64,000 bases of DNA from positions 1 through 64,000 of the forward strand of contig CANFQX010000005.1 of NCBI GenBank assembly GCA_947449255.1. Direction: 5' to 3'. Position 1 is the first letter of the stretch. The number at the start of each line of letters is the position of its first letter. The position numbers were made by a program, and so were the translations under genes. This DNA comes from Pseudobdellovibrionaceae bacterium. GTDB lineage: Bacteria > Bdellovibrionota > Bdellovibrionia > Bdellovibrionales > Bdellovibrionaceae. Shown here in pieces: positions 41,925 to 51,214 of the stretch. The notes beneath the pieces were generated by a model. That model searched no databases and was not told the DNA's origin. It saw only the letters and a list, made by a program, of their open reading frames with translations.

Positions 41925-43808
41925 ATGAATTTTGAAACCTCGTCAGAGGGTAAAAATCGATTGTATCGCTATAGGTTGCAATTTAGGCCACTGGGTCTGC
42001 GGCTTATTTTTGCCTTTGCCGTTGCGTTTCTGATCTCTCAGTTGAACCTCGAATATATTGATTCTTGGTTTTTTGACCTTCGCATTCGTGCGCGCATATT
42101 CCAGAAAAATACTGAAAACATCCAGCTCATTTACATTACACCTTCGACAATTCAGAAACTCAATGGAATGCCTAATTCTGAATATCAAAATACTCTTTTA
42201 AAAAAACTTGTCAGCTCTGGAGCGAAGGCCATTGTTTACGACATTCCCATCAGTGAAACTCCGGGTTCCCTACTGGCAAAAAAGACATGGGCAACGACGA
42301 TTGCAAATAACCCTCAAGTTTATGTGGCCTCAAAGGAAACAACTTTAAAAGGGGAAGAAAAAAATCTCTATTTGTCATTTCCATTTGAGAATTTAAAGGC
42401 CACACCTGCACCAAAAACCTCTGACACTTTGAACTTTGCCAAAGACAGTGTGACCAGAAGAATGATTTTAACTTATCAAGATTTACCCATACTGCAGCTG
42501 CAATTGGCCAGACTGTATAATCCTGAGCTTGTTGATCCAAAGAATGTTCGGGGACATTTTCTTTTTTATAATACTTTACAGACTTACATCGATTATCTGA
42601 GACCTAAAGCCTTTAAATCTTTTTTTATTGAAGATCTTGGATCTAACAAAATCGACTTTTCACAATTTAAAAACAAGATCCTTATTATTGGAACAGACTT
42701 GAATTTGAATGAGGCTGAGTATATTCGCACACCTCACAGCTCCAGCCCGACGGCCATGACTCGCGTAGAAATGTTGGCCCATTCCATCGACACCCTGATT
42801 AGAAACTCAAGCCCTTTGAAATTACCCTTGTATGTTAATTGGATATTGCTGGGATTAATCAGCGCTATTACTATTCAAATAGTCCTATCAATGAAACCTG
42901 CACAAGGGCTTTTGACCATCCTGGGTATCCTTGCCGGATTTACGCTTTTTTGTTTTGGATTGTCCTCTTTCTTTGGAATTTGGGTTACCATGGCCCATCC
43001 TCTTTTGGCTGGTTTTTTATGCTATTATTTCTTTATTCCCTATCGCCTGATTATCGAAAACAGACGAAGCTGGGAATATTACCAAAAAAATAAAATTCTA
43101 AGCCAAGTCGAAGAACTTAAAACAAACTTTATTTCTATGATGTCCCATGATCTAAAAACTCCCCTCGCCAGAATTCAGGGCATGACAGATGTCATTCTGG
43201 CGGATTCAAATTCAGTCAGCTCTCAGCAAAGAGAAGCGATTGATACTATTAAATTTTCAGCAGAAGATTTGTTAAAATTCGTCAATGCGATTTTGAATTA
43301 TGGGCGCGTGGAAAGCCAAGGCTTTCAGTTGAACATTCAAAGCAAGGACATCAACAATCTGCTGACTGAAGTTGTTCGAAAGCATGAGTTTCTTGCTAAA
43401 TTTAAGCACATTCAGATTGTGATGGAGCTAGAACCCATGTTCCCCGTGCCTGTCGATCCGGACCTCATCAAACAGGTCTTTTCAAATCTTGTTGAAAATG
43501 CAATTAAGTATTCAAATGATCATACCAAAATTCTTATCTGCAACGAAGAACAGGACGGAAAAGTCATGGTCCAAATTACCGATCAGGGTCCTGGCATTCC
43601 CGCGGATGAGTTGCCTCATATTTTTATGAAGTTCTTTCGCAGTAAAAACGCCAAAAGCTCACCTATCAAAGGTTCTGGCTTAGGACTCTACCTAGCTAAA
43701 TATTTTACAGAGCTGCATGGTGGAAAAATCGTCGTGGAATCTATTTGTGGCAATGGCTCAACATTTACTGTAGAACTGCCAATGAATCAAGGGGGCTCAA
43801 ATGCTTAA
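41925..43808 (+). CDS. CHASE2 sensor histidine kinase
   Basis: A 627-residue membrane kinase. A first membrane segment (about 27-42) leads to a CHASE2 periplasmic domain (IDSWFFDLRIRARIFQ, AIVYDIPISE, KILIIGTDLN, EYIRTPHSSS). Three closely spaced membrane segments follow (about 305-372), typical of CHASE2 proteins. HisKA carries H408 (SMMSHDLKTPLARI); HATPase has N525 (NLVENAIKYS), DQGPGIP and GSGLGLYLAKYF. Catalytic motifs are complete. AAAGGA precedes the ATG by 5 bases. It overlaps the response-regulator gene by 8 bases. Confidence 0.9.
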   Translation: MNFETSSEGKNRLYRYRLQFRPLGLRLIFAFAVAFLISQLNLEYIDSWFFDLRIRARIFQKNTENIQLIYITPSTIQKLNGMPNSEYQNTLLKKLVSSGAKAIVYDIPISETPGSLLAKKTWATTIANNPQVYVASKETTLKGEEKNLYLSFPFENLKATPAPKTSDTLNFAKDSVTRRMILTYQDLPILQLQLARLYNPELVDPKNVRGHFLFYNTLQTYIDYLRPKAFKSFFIEDLGSNKIDFSQFKNKILIIGTDLNLNEAEYIRTPHSSSPTAMTRVEMLAHSIDTLIRNSSPLKLPLYVNWILLGLISAITIQIVLSMKPAQGLLTILGILAGFTLFCFGLSSFFGIWVTMAHPLLAGFLCYYFFIPYRLIIENRRSWEYYQKNKILSQVEELKTNFISMMSHDLKTPLARIQGMTDVILADSNSVSSQQREAIDTIKFSAEDLLKFVNAILNYGRVESQGFQLNIQSKDINNLLTEVVRKHEFLAKFKHIQIVMELEPMFPVPVDPDLIKQVFSNLVENAIKYSNDHTKILICNEEQDGKVMVQITDQGPGIPADELPHIFMKFFRSKNAKSSPIKGSGLGLYLAKYFTELHGGKIVVESICGNGSTFTVELPMNQGGSNA

Positions 43809-45357
43809 AGTTTTGGTTGTTGATGATGATTCGGGGCTTAGACTTTCTGTTAAATCGGCTCTAGCAGTGACAAAAAGATTTGAAGTTGATGAGGCCTTTG
43901 ATGGCGTCAATGCACTTGAGAAAGTGAAATCGAGTCCTCAAAATTATGATCTAGTGATCCTTGATGTTGATATGCCCCGCATGAATGGACTTGAAGCCCT
44001 TCGGCAAATTAAAGAATTCAATCCAGGTATCATCGTTATTATAATGACGGCTTATGCAACACTCACTGATGCTATTCAAGCGGTTAAAGATGGCGCTTAC
44101 AACTATCTAGCAAAACCCGTCGCAAGCGAAGATCTTCTTCATCTTATCGACAAAGCGGTGAATGCCCATAATCTTATTGCAAATATAGCAGCGTCAGCTC
44201 CAGTGATGGTCGAAGAGGGTCGCAAAATTATCGGCCATACTTCTCAAATGCAGAAAGTATTTAATATTATTCATCGGCTGGCAAAGGTGGACACTCCAGT
44301 TCTTATTCGAGGAGCCTCCGGCACGGGAAAGGAATTGGTCGCCAAGGCTATTCATTTTAATTCTGCTCGTAAAGACGAAAAATTTGTGGCCATCAATTGC
44401 TCGGCAATTCCTGAAAATCTTTTTGAATCTGAATTGTTTGGACATGAAAAAGGGGCCTTCACAGGTGCTGATCAGCGCAAAATTGGTAAGTTTCAATTCT
44501 CAGAAGGCGGCACTTTATTTCTCGATGAAGTGGGCGACATGCCTCAACAAATGCAGGTAAAAATCCTGCGAGTGCTCCAGGAAAAGACATTCACGCCAGT
44601 GGGTTCAAACAGAGAGTTTCCTGCAAATGTCAGGATTGTAGCTGCCACCAACAGACCGCTCGAAGATATGATTAAGGCCGGAACTTTCCGAGAGGATTTG
44701 TTTTATCGTTTGAATGTAGTGCCTATATTCTTGCCTTCCCTGGCTGAGCGAAAAGACGATATGGAACATATGGTTCATATCTTTATTAAAAAATTCAACC
44801 AAAGCCACGCTCATCGAATCAATGGTATCACTCCAGACGCGATGAGTGTCTTGAAGAAACACTCCTGGCCAGGAAATATTCGTGAGCTCGAAAATGTTAT
44901 TGAGCATGCCTTTGTTTTAGAAACGACAAATATTATCACTCTTGTTTCATTACCCGAATCGCTGCTTGTCGCCACGGGTACGAACCTGATTGAGGTTGCT
45001 CACGCTGGACTTTCAATGGCAGCAAATAATTCTATAAATCTCTTAAATCAACACGATTCATTCAACGACAGCTCATCATTGAACATTGTTGAAGCAGAAG
45101 GTCTCAATAATTCTGAGAATCTTGATATTGATCTTGAGGATGGAGATGACGAAATCCTAGGAGCACCCATTCAGAATGCAGCCCTTGATTTTAATGTACA
45201 AAAGGAAGCCTTCGAGAAAGAATTTATTATTAAAGCACTCAAGACTTTTCGCGGCCGCATCAACCAAACGGCTCTCCATGCCAATATCCCGAAAAAAACG
45301 CTTCTTCGTAAAATTGAAAAATATGGAATTGTGGCAAAAGATTATAGTGTTCAATAG
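43801..45357 (+). CDS. Sigma-54-dependent response regulator (NtrC family)
   Basis: A 518-residue activator. The receiver has D55 (LVILDVDMP) and K105. The AAA+ domain has Walker A GASGTGKE (171-178) and the sigma-54 contact loop GAFTGA (218-223), then LFLDEVGDMPQQMQ, so it can open sigma-54 promoters. The C-terminal Fis-type helix-turn-helix is GRINQTALHANIPKKTLLRK. About 70 extra acidic, Ser/Asn-rich residues lie between AAA+ and HTH (LDIDLEDGDDE); most relatives have a short linker. It is the cognate partner of the CHASE2 kinase. Confidence 0.93.
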   Translation: MLKVLVVDDDSGLRLSVKSALAVTKRFEVDEAFDGVNALEKVKSSPQNYDLVILDVDMPRMNGLEALRQIKEFNPGIIVIIMTAYATLTDAIQAVKDGAYNYLAKPVASEDLLHLIDKAVNAHNLIANIAASAPVMVEEGRKIIGHTSQMQKVFNIIHRLAKVDTPVLIRGASGTGKELVAKAIHFNSARKDEKFVAINCSAIPENLFESELFGHEKGAFTGADQRKIGKFQFSEGGTLFLDEVGDMPQQMQVKILRVLQEKTFTPVGSNREFPANVRIVAATNRPLEDMIKAGTFREDLFYRLNVVPIFLPSLAERKDDMEHMVHIFIKKFNQSHAHRINGITPDAMSVLKKHSWPGNIRELENVIEHAFVLETTNIITLVSLPESLLVATGTNLIEVAHAGLSMAANNSINLLNQHDSFNDSSSLNIVEAEGLNNSENLDIDLEDGDDEILGAPIQNAALDFNVQKEAFEKEFIIKALKTFRGRINQTALHANIPKKTLLRKIEKYGIVAKDYSVQ

Positions 45358-45451
45358 GATGCTCTTTTTGATAGAAAAAAGGAGCCTTCGGTGATTTCGT
45401 CCGATTGATGCGCCGAATCTAGTTGTCTGACAGACTCCCTCACCCACACCT

Positions 45452-45478
45452 AGTGGTGCCTAAAGAATAGACACCACT
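45452..45478 (+). terminator. Possible terminator after the kinase-regulator operon
   Basis: AGTGGTG (45452-45458) and CACCACT (45472-45478) form a 7-bp stem with a 13-base loop, followed by TACTTTTGATTTT. The stem is short and the T-run broken, so this is tentative. Confidence 0.35.
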
Positions 45479-45563
45479 TACTTTTGATTTTGCTCAGTCT
45501 TCACATTGACTCGGCTTAGCAAGGTCTGTAGTTTCTCGCTTCGCGCGCGGAGAAAATCGATAG

Positions 45564-46259
45564 ATGACTTTGAATCCCTTGCCCCCACAGGCTTACACTA
45601 AAGATATTCTGCTCAAAGCCTATCAGTGGCTGATGAGTCAGAATTCAAATATCAAGGAGATTGCAACCACTCCTGACTCATTGGTGAGCCTTTATTTAAA
45701 AGCTATTCGTGATGGGGATTCATCTCTTGATCGCCCCAGTATTCAAAACTTTAAAAATGAACTGCGAAGCCTTGCTGGAATGATGGGCGAACTTGATAAA
45801 TCCCCCGCAGCGACGCTTCAGTCTCCGACGGTGAAAGATTATATAAATCCACCCAAGTACAATCAAACAAATCCAAATACGAACTCCTCTCCAATAAATC
45901 CTTACTCAAGCCCACAGACTCATCCGATGAATCCAAGTTATCCGTCGATGACTCACCAAATTCCGCAGGCTAACAATCAAAATGTCGCATTAAGCCCTGT
46001 GCAAAATTTTGGTATAAATGCCGTTCCAGCTTCCCTTCAAAACTCTATGCCGAGCTTGGCCGAGGCCTCATTCGCTGAAACTCCAAAAGCAATGACTCTG
46101 ACTGCTCCTAGCGCTGAACTCATCATGGAATCCTTCGACAAGGGAACTTTCGCGATGATTCAGGAAGTCAAACAAGAGTTTAATTTAAGTTCTGATATGG
46201 AAACCGTCCGAATGCTCATTAAATTTGGCTACATCAAATCAAAAGATATGCTGAAATAG
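45564..46259 (+). CDS. Hypothetical Pro/Asn-rich protein
   Basis: A 231-residue cytoplasmic protein. The first 90 residues form helices (TKDILLKAYQWLMSQ, SIQNFKNELRSLAGMMGEL). The middle is about 100 residues of Pro, Asn, Ser and Gln low complexity. The last 40 form a helical domain (MIQEVKQEFNLSSDMETVRM, LIKFGYIKSKDML) that looks like a short DNA- or protein-binding element. No family is recognised. GGAG lies about 11 bases before the ATG. It is upstream of ileS by 67 bases. Confidence 0.65.
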   Translation: MTLNPLPPQAYTKDILLKAYQWLMSQNSNIKEIATTPDSLVSLYLKAIRDGDSSLDRPSIQNFKNELRSLAGMMGELDKSPAATLQSPTVKDYINPPKYNQTNPNTNSSPINPYSSPQTHPMNPSYPSMTHQIPQANNQNVALSPVQNFGINAVPASLQNSMPSLAEASFAETPKAMTLTAPSAELIMESFDKGTFAMIQEVKQEFNLSSDMETVRMLIKFGYIKSKDMLK

Positions 46260-46326
46260 CTTAATTCCTTAGGAAATTAAAGCTATAGTGAGGGTCTTAA
46301 TTTTCCTGCAGCAAGGATCTTTTATT

Positions 46327-49134
46327 ATGACCTCAAATCCTGACAACACATCTGAAAATAAAATTGATTATAAAAATACCATTCGTCTGCCTCAGACTGA
46401 TTTTCCAATGAAGGGTGATCTACCAATCAAGGAACCAAAAATCATTGAGGGTTGGAAGAGCCATTCCATTTACCAAAAAATGAGCACAAAAAATGCGGGT
46501 AAAAAGAAATTCATTTTGCCCGATGGCCCCCCTTATGCAAATGGAGCGATTCATCTGGGGCATGCTCTCAATAAAACTCTTAAAGACATCATCATAAAAT
46601 ATAAAAACATGCGCGGATTCCAAGCTGTGTTTATTCCAGGCTGGGATTGCCATGGCCTTCCGATCGAACACAAAGTTCTTAAAGATCTTCAAGCCAAAAA
46701 AATCACAAAGAACGACCAAGAAATTCTGACCCTTTGTCGCGAAGAGGCCCAAAAATGGGTCAATGTGCAAAGAGAAGATTTCAAGCGACTTGGCATCTTG
46801 GCGGACTGGGATCACCCTTATTTAACAATGCAGCCAGAATATGAAGCCGAAGAAGTTCGGGAGCTGGCTCGATCATTTAAAAAAGGCTTAGTCTACCGGG
46901 GAGTTCGCCCCGTCTATTGGAATTGGGTTCTAAAAACGGCCTTGGCAGATGCTGAGATAGAACATCACAATCACAAAAGTCCTTCGATCTATGTTAAATT
47001 TCCGATTTTAGATCCGGAAACTTTAACCAAGTTGAACAGTCCAAAAAAACCCACCTCAATAGTGATATGGACAACAACTCCTTGGACTTTGCCCGCGAAC
47101 ACGGGGATTGCCTTGCATCCTGAGTTTGAATATTCAGTCTATGATGCTGGCCAAGAAAATTTTGTGATCGCTAAGGGGCTAAAAGAGTCCTTTGAAAAAG
47201 AAACTGGACTACAACTGACCGAAGGTTTTGTCTTTAAGGGTGAACAACTTGATTTAGGTAAAGCACGTCATCCATGGATTGATCGCGATTCCACCATCGT
47301 TTTAGGATTGCATGTCATTCTTGATGCTGGAACTGGTGCTGTGCACACAGCTCCTGGTCATGGTGCCGACGACTTCAAAGTGGGTTTAAAATATAAGTTA
47401 GCCGTTATCAATCCAGTCGACGACGCGGGTTCATTCACCGATGAAGTTCCCGAGTTTAAGGGCATCAATATCTTTAAAGCCAATCCTCTGATAGTTCAAA
47501 AGCTTCAAGAGAGTGGACATATATTGGCCTTTAAGGAAATTGAACACAGCTATCCACATTGCTGGCGTTCAAAAGTTCCTTTAATTTTCCGTACAACTCC
47601 GCAGTGGTTTATCGGAATTGACCTTGAAGATTCCCAGATACGTCAAAAAACACTGAAGGCCATTGATTCTATTAAATTTGTCCCTCAATGGGGTGAAACT
47701 CGCTTTCGCGCCATGATTGAAGGTCGTCCTGACTGGTGCATCAGCCGTCAAAGACTTTGGGGTGTACCCATTCCTGTTTTCACTTGTATTGCAACGGGTG
47801 AAACGTTGGCTGATTACGATGTGATGATGAAAGTGGCAGATGTCATCGAAACCGAAGGTGGCATCAATTCATTCAGCGCCAACGATCCACAAAAATTTAT
47901 TACTGCAGCATCTGTAGAAAAAGCTCGCAAAGACATTGGCAATGCCGACTTTGGCACCCAAGGTTTCAAACATGGTCGTGATATTTTGGACGTTTGGTAT
48001 GATTCTGGAATTTGTCACGCTGCTGTTCAGAAAAAACGCGAAGGCATGGGCTTTCCTGCAGACCTTTACCTTGAGGGCAGTGATCAGCATCGAGGCTGGT
48101 TTAACACTTCATTGCTTTCTTCAATGTGCACAAATGGGGAAACTCCATTCAAAGCCTTGTTGACCCACGGAATGACGCTCGATTCTTCAGGTCGCAAGAT
48201 GAGCAAATCTTTGGGCAATGTTATTGAGCCGCAAGAAGTGTCTTCAAAAAGTGGCGCTGAGATCATTCGACTTTGGACTGCCTATGGTGACTATGGCAAA
48301 GATATGTCTTGTGGAAAAAACGAACTTGATCGCGTGACTGAAACCTATCGTCGTATTCGCAACTCTATGAGATATCTTTTGGGTGCGACCAGTGACTTTA
48401 ATATTGCAACGGATGCCATTCCTTATAGTTCTTTAACATGGATCGATAAGTGGGCCTTAGCTCGATTAGCGGTTCTACACAAAGAAGTGACTGAAGCCTA
48501 TGATAATTATGAGTTCTACAAAATCTATCATGCTATCAACATCTTCTTCACGGTCGATCTATCCTCCGTGTACATGGATGTATTGAAAGACCGCCTGTAC
48601 ACATGGAAAGCCGACGGGATGGCCCGTCGTGGTTCACAAACTGTTCTGCATTATATGGCCGACAATTTAATTCGAATGATGGCTCCAATTTTGAGTTTTT
48701 TAGCCGAAGAAAGTTATGGCTATTTAAAAGTAGATAAAAAAGCCGACTCTGTTTTCTTACTAGATTATCCGGAAATACCCGCAGAGTGGGTCAACCATGA
48801 CCTTGCCACTCGCTTCGTTGAATATCTGAAGGTGCGAAGTGATGTTCAAAAAGTTCTTGAAGGCCTGCGCGCTGAAAAAACTATTGGCGCAAGCTTAGAG
48901 GCGAAAGTCACTCTACACGCTGAAGGTGAATTGCTAAAAAACCTGCAAGATTACGCTGACCTTCGAGAATTCCTGATCGTTTCTGCAGTTGAGATTAAAT
49001 CTGGCGCCTATAAAATTGAAGCCGCTAAAGCTGATGGTCAAAAGTGCGTTCGTTGCTGGGTTTATTCAAATGAAATAGGTCAAAACTCAAAGCATCCTGA
49101 GATCTGTCCAAAATGCATTGAGGCACTAACATGA
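46327..49134 (+). CDS. ileS: Isoleucyl-tRNA synthetase
   Basis: A class I synthetase of about 935 residues from the ATG at 46327 (AAGGA 9 bases ahead; a GTG frame starts at 46288 without a ribosome site). HIGH region: GPPYANGAIHLGHALN. CP1 editing domain: VIWTTTPWTLPANTGIAL and DAGTGAVHTAPGHGADDF. KMSKS region: SGRKMSKSLGNV. The C-terminal zinc domain has CVRCW and CPKC. Length and motifs match the bacterial type. Its stop overlaps an upstream-frame start of lspA, so the two are linked as in many bacteria. Confidence 0.97.
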   Translation: MTSNPDNTSENKIDYKNTIRLPQTDFPMKGDLPIKEPKIIEGWKSHSIYQKMSTKNAGKKKFILPDGPPYANGAIHLGHALNKTLKDIIIKYKNMRGFQAVFIPGWDCHGLPIEHKVLKDLQAKKITKNDQEILTLCREEAQKWVNVQREDFKRLGILADWDHPYLTMQPEYEAEEVRELARSFKKGLVYRGVRPVYWNWVLKTALADAEIEHHNHKSPSIYVKFPILDPETLTKLNSPKKPTSIVIWTTTPWTLPANTGIALHPEFEYSVYDAGQENFVIAKGLKESFEKETGLQLTEGFVFKGEQLDLGKARHPWIDRDSTIVLGLHVILDAGTGAVHTAPGHGADDFKVGLKYKLAVINPVDDAGSFTDEVPEFKGINIFKANPLIVQKLQESGHILAFKEIEHSYPHCWRSKVPLIFRTTPQWFIGIDLEDSQIRQKTLKAIDSIKFVPQWGETRFRAMIEGRPDWCISRQRLWGVPIPVFTCIATGETLADYDVMMKVADVIETEGGINSFSANDPQKFITAASVEKARKDIGNADFGTQGFKHGRDILDVWYDSGICHAAVQKKREGMGFPADLYLEGSDQHRGWFNTSLLSSMCTNGETPFKALLTHGMTLDSSGRKMSKSLGNVIEPQEVSSKSGAEIIRLWTAYGDYGKDMSCGKNELDRVTETYRRIRNSMRYLLGATSDFNIATDAIPYSSLTWIDKWALARLAVLHKEVTEAYDNYEFYKIYHAINIFFTVDLSSVYMDVLKDRLYTWKADGMARRGSQTVLHYMADNLIRMMAPILSFLAEESYGYLKVDKKADSVFLLDYPEIPAEWVNHDLATRFVEYLKVRSDVQKVLEGLRAEKTIGASLEAKVTLHAEGELLKNLQDYADLREFLIVSAVEIKSGAYKIEAAKADGQKCVRCWVYSNEIGQNSKHPEICPKCIEALT

Positions 49135-49160
49135 ATGAGCAAGGCTTGAAAGGTCTCGTT

Positions 49161-49664
49161 ATGAATAAAAAATATCTTTGGTTGCTGGCTATTTCTGGCT
49201 TTTTAATTTCATTTGATCAAATCATCAAAATGTATGTGCACACTCATTTCACCTTGGGTGAGTCCTACACCGTCATTAATAATTTCTTTAACCTCACCTA
49301 TGTTAGAAATTTTGGTGCCGCTTTTGGATTTTTAGCAGAAAGCCACCCTTCTTTTCGGGAAATATTTTTTCTAACTATGCCTCCTATTGCCCTGGGTATC
49401 ATTTTGACAATTCTTCGCGGAGTTAAGAATGACGACACAAAGCAAATCATAGCCTTGTCTAGTATTTTTGGTGGTGCGATTGGAAACTATATTGATCGTC
49501 TCCGCTTTAGATATGTCATTGATTTTCTTGATTTTCATCTTTACGGAAAATGGAGCTGGCCTGCATTTAATATCGCGGATATGGCCATTGTCGGTGGGGT
49601 CGGACTATTATTATTTTTGATGTTTATGGAAAATAAAAACAAAGAATCTGAAGTTAAAAGTTAA
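49161..49664 (+). CDS. lspA: Lipoprotein signal peptidase II
   Basis: A membrane aspartyl protease of about 167 residues that cleaves prolipoproteins after diacylglycerol addition by Lgt. Four membrane segments are visible. Conserved parts are DQIIKMYV, NLTYVRNFGAAFGF, GGAIGNYIDRLRF (catalytic Asp) and FNIADMAI (second Asp). The ATG at 49161 has AAAGG in front; an earlier ATG at 49131 overlaps the ileS stop. It follows ileS and is convergent with the CNB gene. Confidence 0.93.
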   Translation: MNKKYLWLLAISGFLISFDQIIKMYVHTHFTLGESYTVINNFFNLTYVRNFGAAFGFLAESHPSFREIFFLTMPPIALGIILTILRGVKNDDTKQIIALSSIFGGAIGNYIDRLRFRYVIDFLDFHLYGKWSWPAFNIADMAIVGGVGLLLFLMFMENKNKESEVKS

Positions 49665-49679
49665 GGCTCCGGTTAAATA

Positions 49680-51110
49680 TCAAGAGAAGAAATAATGGAA
49701 GGAAGGCAACGATTCACGTTTCTTTCCGTCTGTATTAAATAAGCTTATAATTTCACTACAGACGCCTTTTTTAACATTGAAGACTGTGAGATCTGAATTT
49801 TCGATCGTCTGATAAAGGCCCCATCCAGCTCCACCCTTGTCAGCATTCAAGCTGCCGCCCTGGCCTTCACTGCAAGTCCTGAGGTAATCGATCACCACAT
49901 CTTTTGTCAAAGCTCCAAAAGGGTCCGCCACAGAAATGACAATAAACCTGCCATCACTGGCATAGTTAAATTTGGCATATTGATTTGGCTCTAAAACAAC
50001 TTCATTTTTACGAGATAAATGATTAAAAAGAGACACTCCTTGCAAATCCACAGGCGCATCATAGATAGCATTCATTAGCATCTCTTCAGCAACTAAATTA
50101 GCTTGATCTAAAATTGTACTTCGAATTCCCATCTTTCTGAAATATTGGAGCATCTCATCTCTGAGTTCTTTTCTGTGAGCGGAGCCTTGAACCGTCTTTG
50201 TTTGAATTTCTACTCCTGGTTGCAGATACTTATCTATGCCAAACCTATCATTATTAATCAGTTTACCAAGTGATGACAGGACATAACGTGTAGTGCCCGC
50301 CTGATCATCGGCCTCGCGAGAGATCAAGTGACTGACGAACCTGTTTTTGTCTAGAACCTGTAATACTTTGTGGATATTTCTACCGGTCAACAGGACCGGA
50401 CAGACTCCAGGATGTTTCTGTTGAACTTCCCTAAGAAATTCAACACAGCTTTCAGCCGCAAGGACTAAATTATATTTATTACTTTGAAGGAATTTTCGTC
50501 CAAAATCAACATTCCGAACGACATCTAGCTTTACATTAGTTCCACCGAGAGCCATCAGAATTGGAATCTGTTGTTTCTTATTGGGTTCAACCAAAAGAAC
50601 TCGAACGCCATAACTCATTTTTAGTGATTTTTGGGCTTCATACAGCTCACCATTCTGAATCTCAAACAATTGCGCTTTTTCTAATTTACTTTCAAAGCGG
50701 ATCAACAAAATATAGCAGTATTCCTGCAATAAAAGACAACGAAGGTGCTCTTTCTTAACGCTCTGAAATTTTGAAAAATCGTCCGTTTGGATTGCAAAAA
50801 AATTTGAATCCGAAAGTGACTTTATGGTCACCAGTGAAAGGCTGGACTGGATGGCACTTATTTCGCCAAACACTTCACCTGTTTGGCTACATTCATTTAG
50901 AAATTCACCATCTTGCGAGATCTCAACACTTCCTTGGCGTAAGTAATAACGCGACTTATTTTCTAATCCTTCGACGACTAAACATTCACCCGCCTTAAAT
51001 TCCACCAAACGCATCATTGAACAAATATCCAACAGTAAATCTCTACTAAAAGATTTAAAAAAAATCTGATCTTTAATTTCTTCAGCAATTTCTTCTGTTG
51101 TCATAACCAT
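49680..51110 (-). CDS. CNB-receiver-like-HATPase regulatory protein
   Basis: A 476-residue soluble protein with an unusual domain order. Residues about 10-130 form a cyclic-nucleotide-binding domain (FKAGECLVVEGLENKSRYYL, GEVFGEISAIQSS). About 168-280 look like a receiver without the phospho-acceptor (VRVLLVEPNKKQQIPILM, YNLVLAAESCVEFL). About 330-470 form an anti-sigma/RsbW-type HATPase (QANLVAEEMLMNAIYDAP with the N-box Asn, GGAGWGLYQTIENS). There is no HisKA domain, so it is probably not a histidine kinase. It may relay a cAMP or cGMP signal to a partner-switching module; no partner gene is adjacent. The pairing is inference. Confidence 0.72.
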   Translation of the reverse strand: MVMTTEEIAEEIKDQIFFKSFSRDLLLDICSMMRLVEFKAGECLVVEGLENKSRYYLRQGSVEISQDGEFLNECSQTGEVFGEISAIQSSLSLVTIKSLSDSNFFAIQTDDFSKFQSVKKEHLRCLLLQEYCYILLIRFESKLEKAQLFEIQNGELYEAQKSLKMSYGVRVLLVEPNKKQQIPILMALGGTNVKLDVVRNVDFGRKFLQSNKYNLVLAAESCVEFLREVQQKHPGVCPVLLTGRNIHKVLQVLDKNRFVSHLISREADDQAGTTRYVLSSLGKLINNDRFGIDKYLQPGVEIQTKTVQGSAHRKELRDEMLQYFRKMGIRSTILDQANLVAEEMLMNAIYDAPVDLQGVSLFNHLSRKNEVVLEPNQYAKFNYASDGRFIVISVADPFGALTKDVVIDYLRTCSEGQGGSLNADKGGAGWGLYQTIENSDLTVFNVKKGVCSEIISLFNTDGKKRESLPSFHYFFS

Positions 51111-51214
51111 ACTGGCTTTATTATGCTACTTGAAGTTGGTGGCTGGGTAGAACACAATGAATATGCCCAGTCATATTCACATAAATTAAGTCCATCGTCT
51201 ATGTAGAGGTTTTT

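Noticed and set aside
45358-45563. Short frames after the sigma-54 regulator
   Set aside because: Shadows or chance frames in a gap containing only a weak hairpin.
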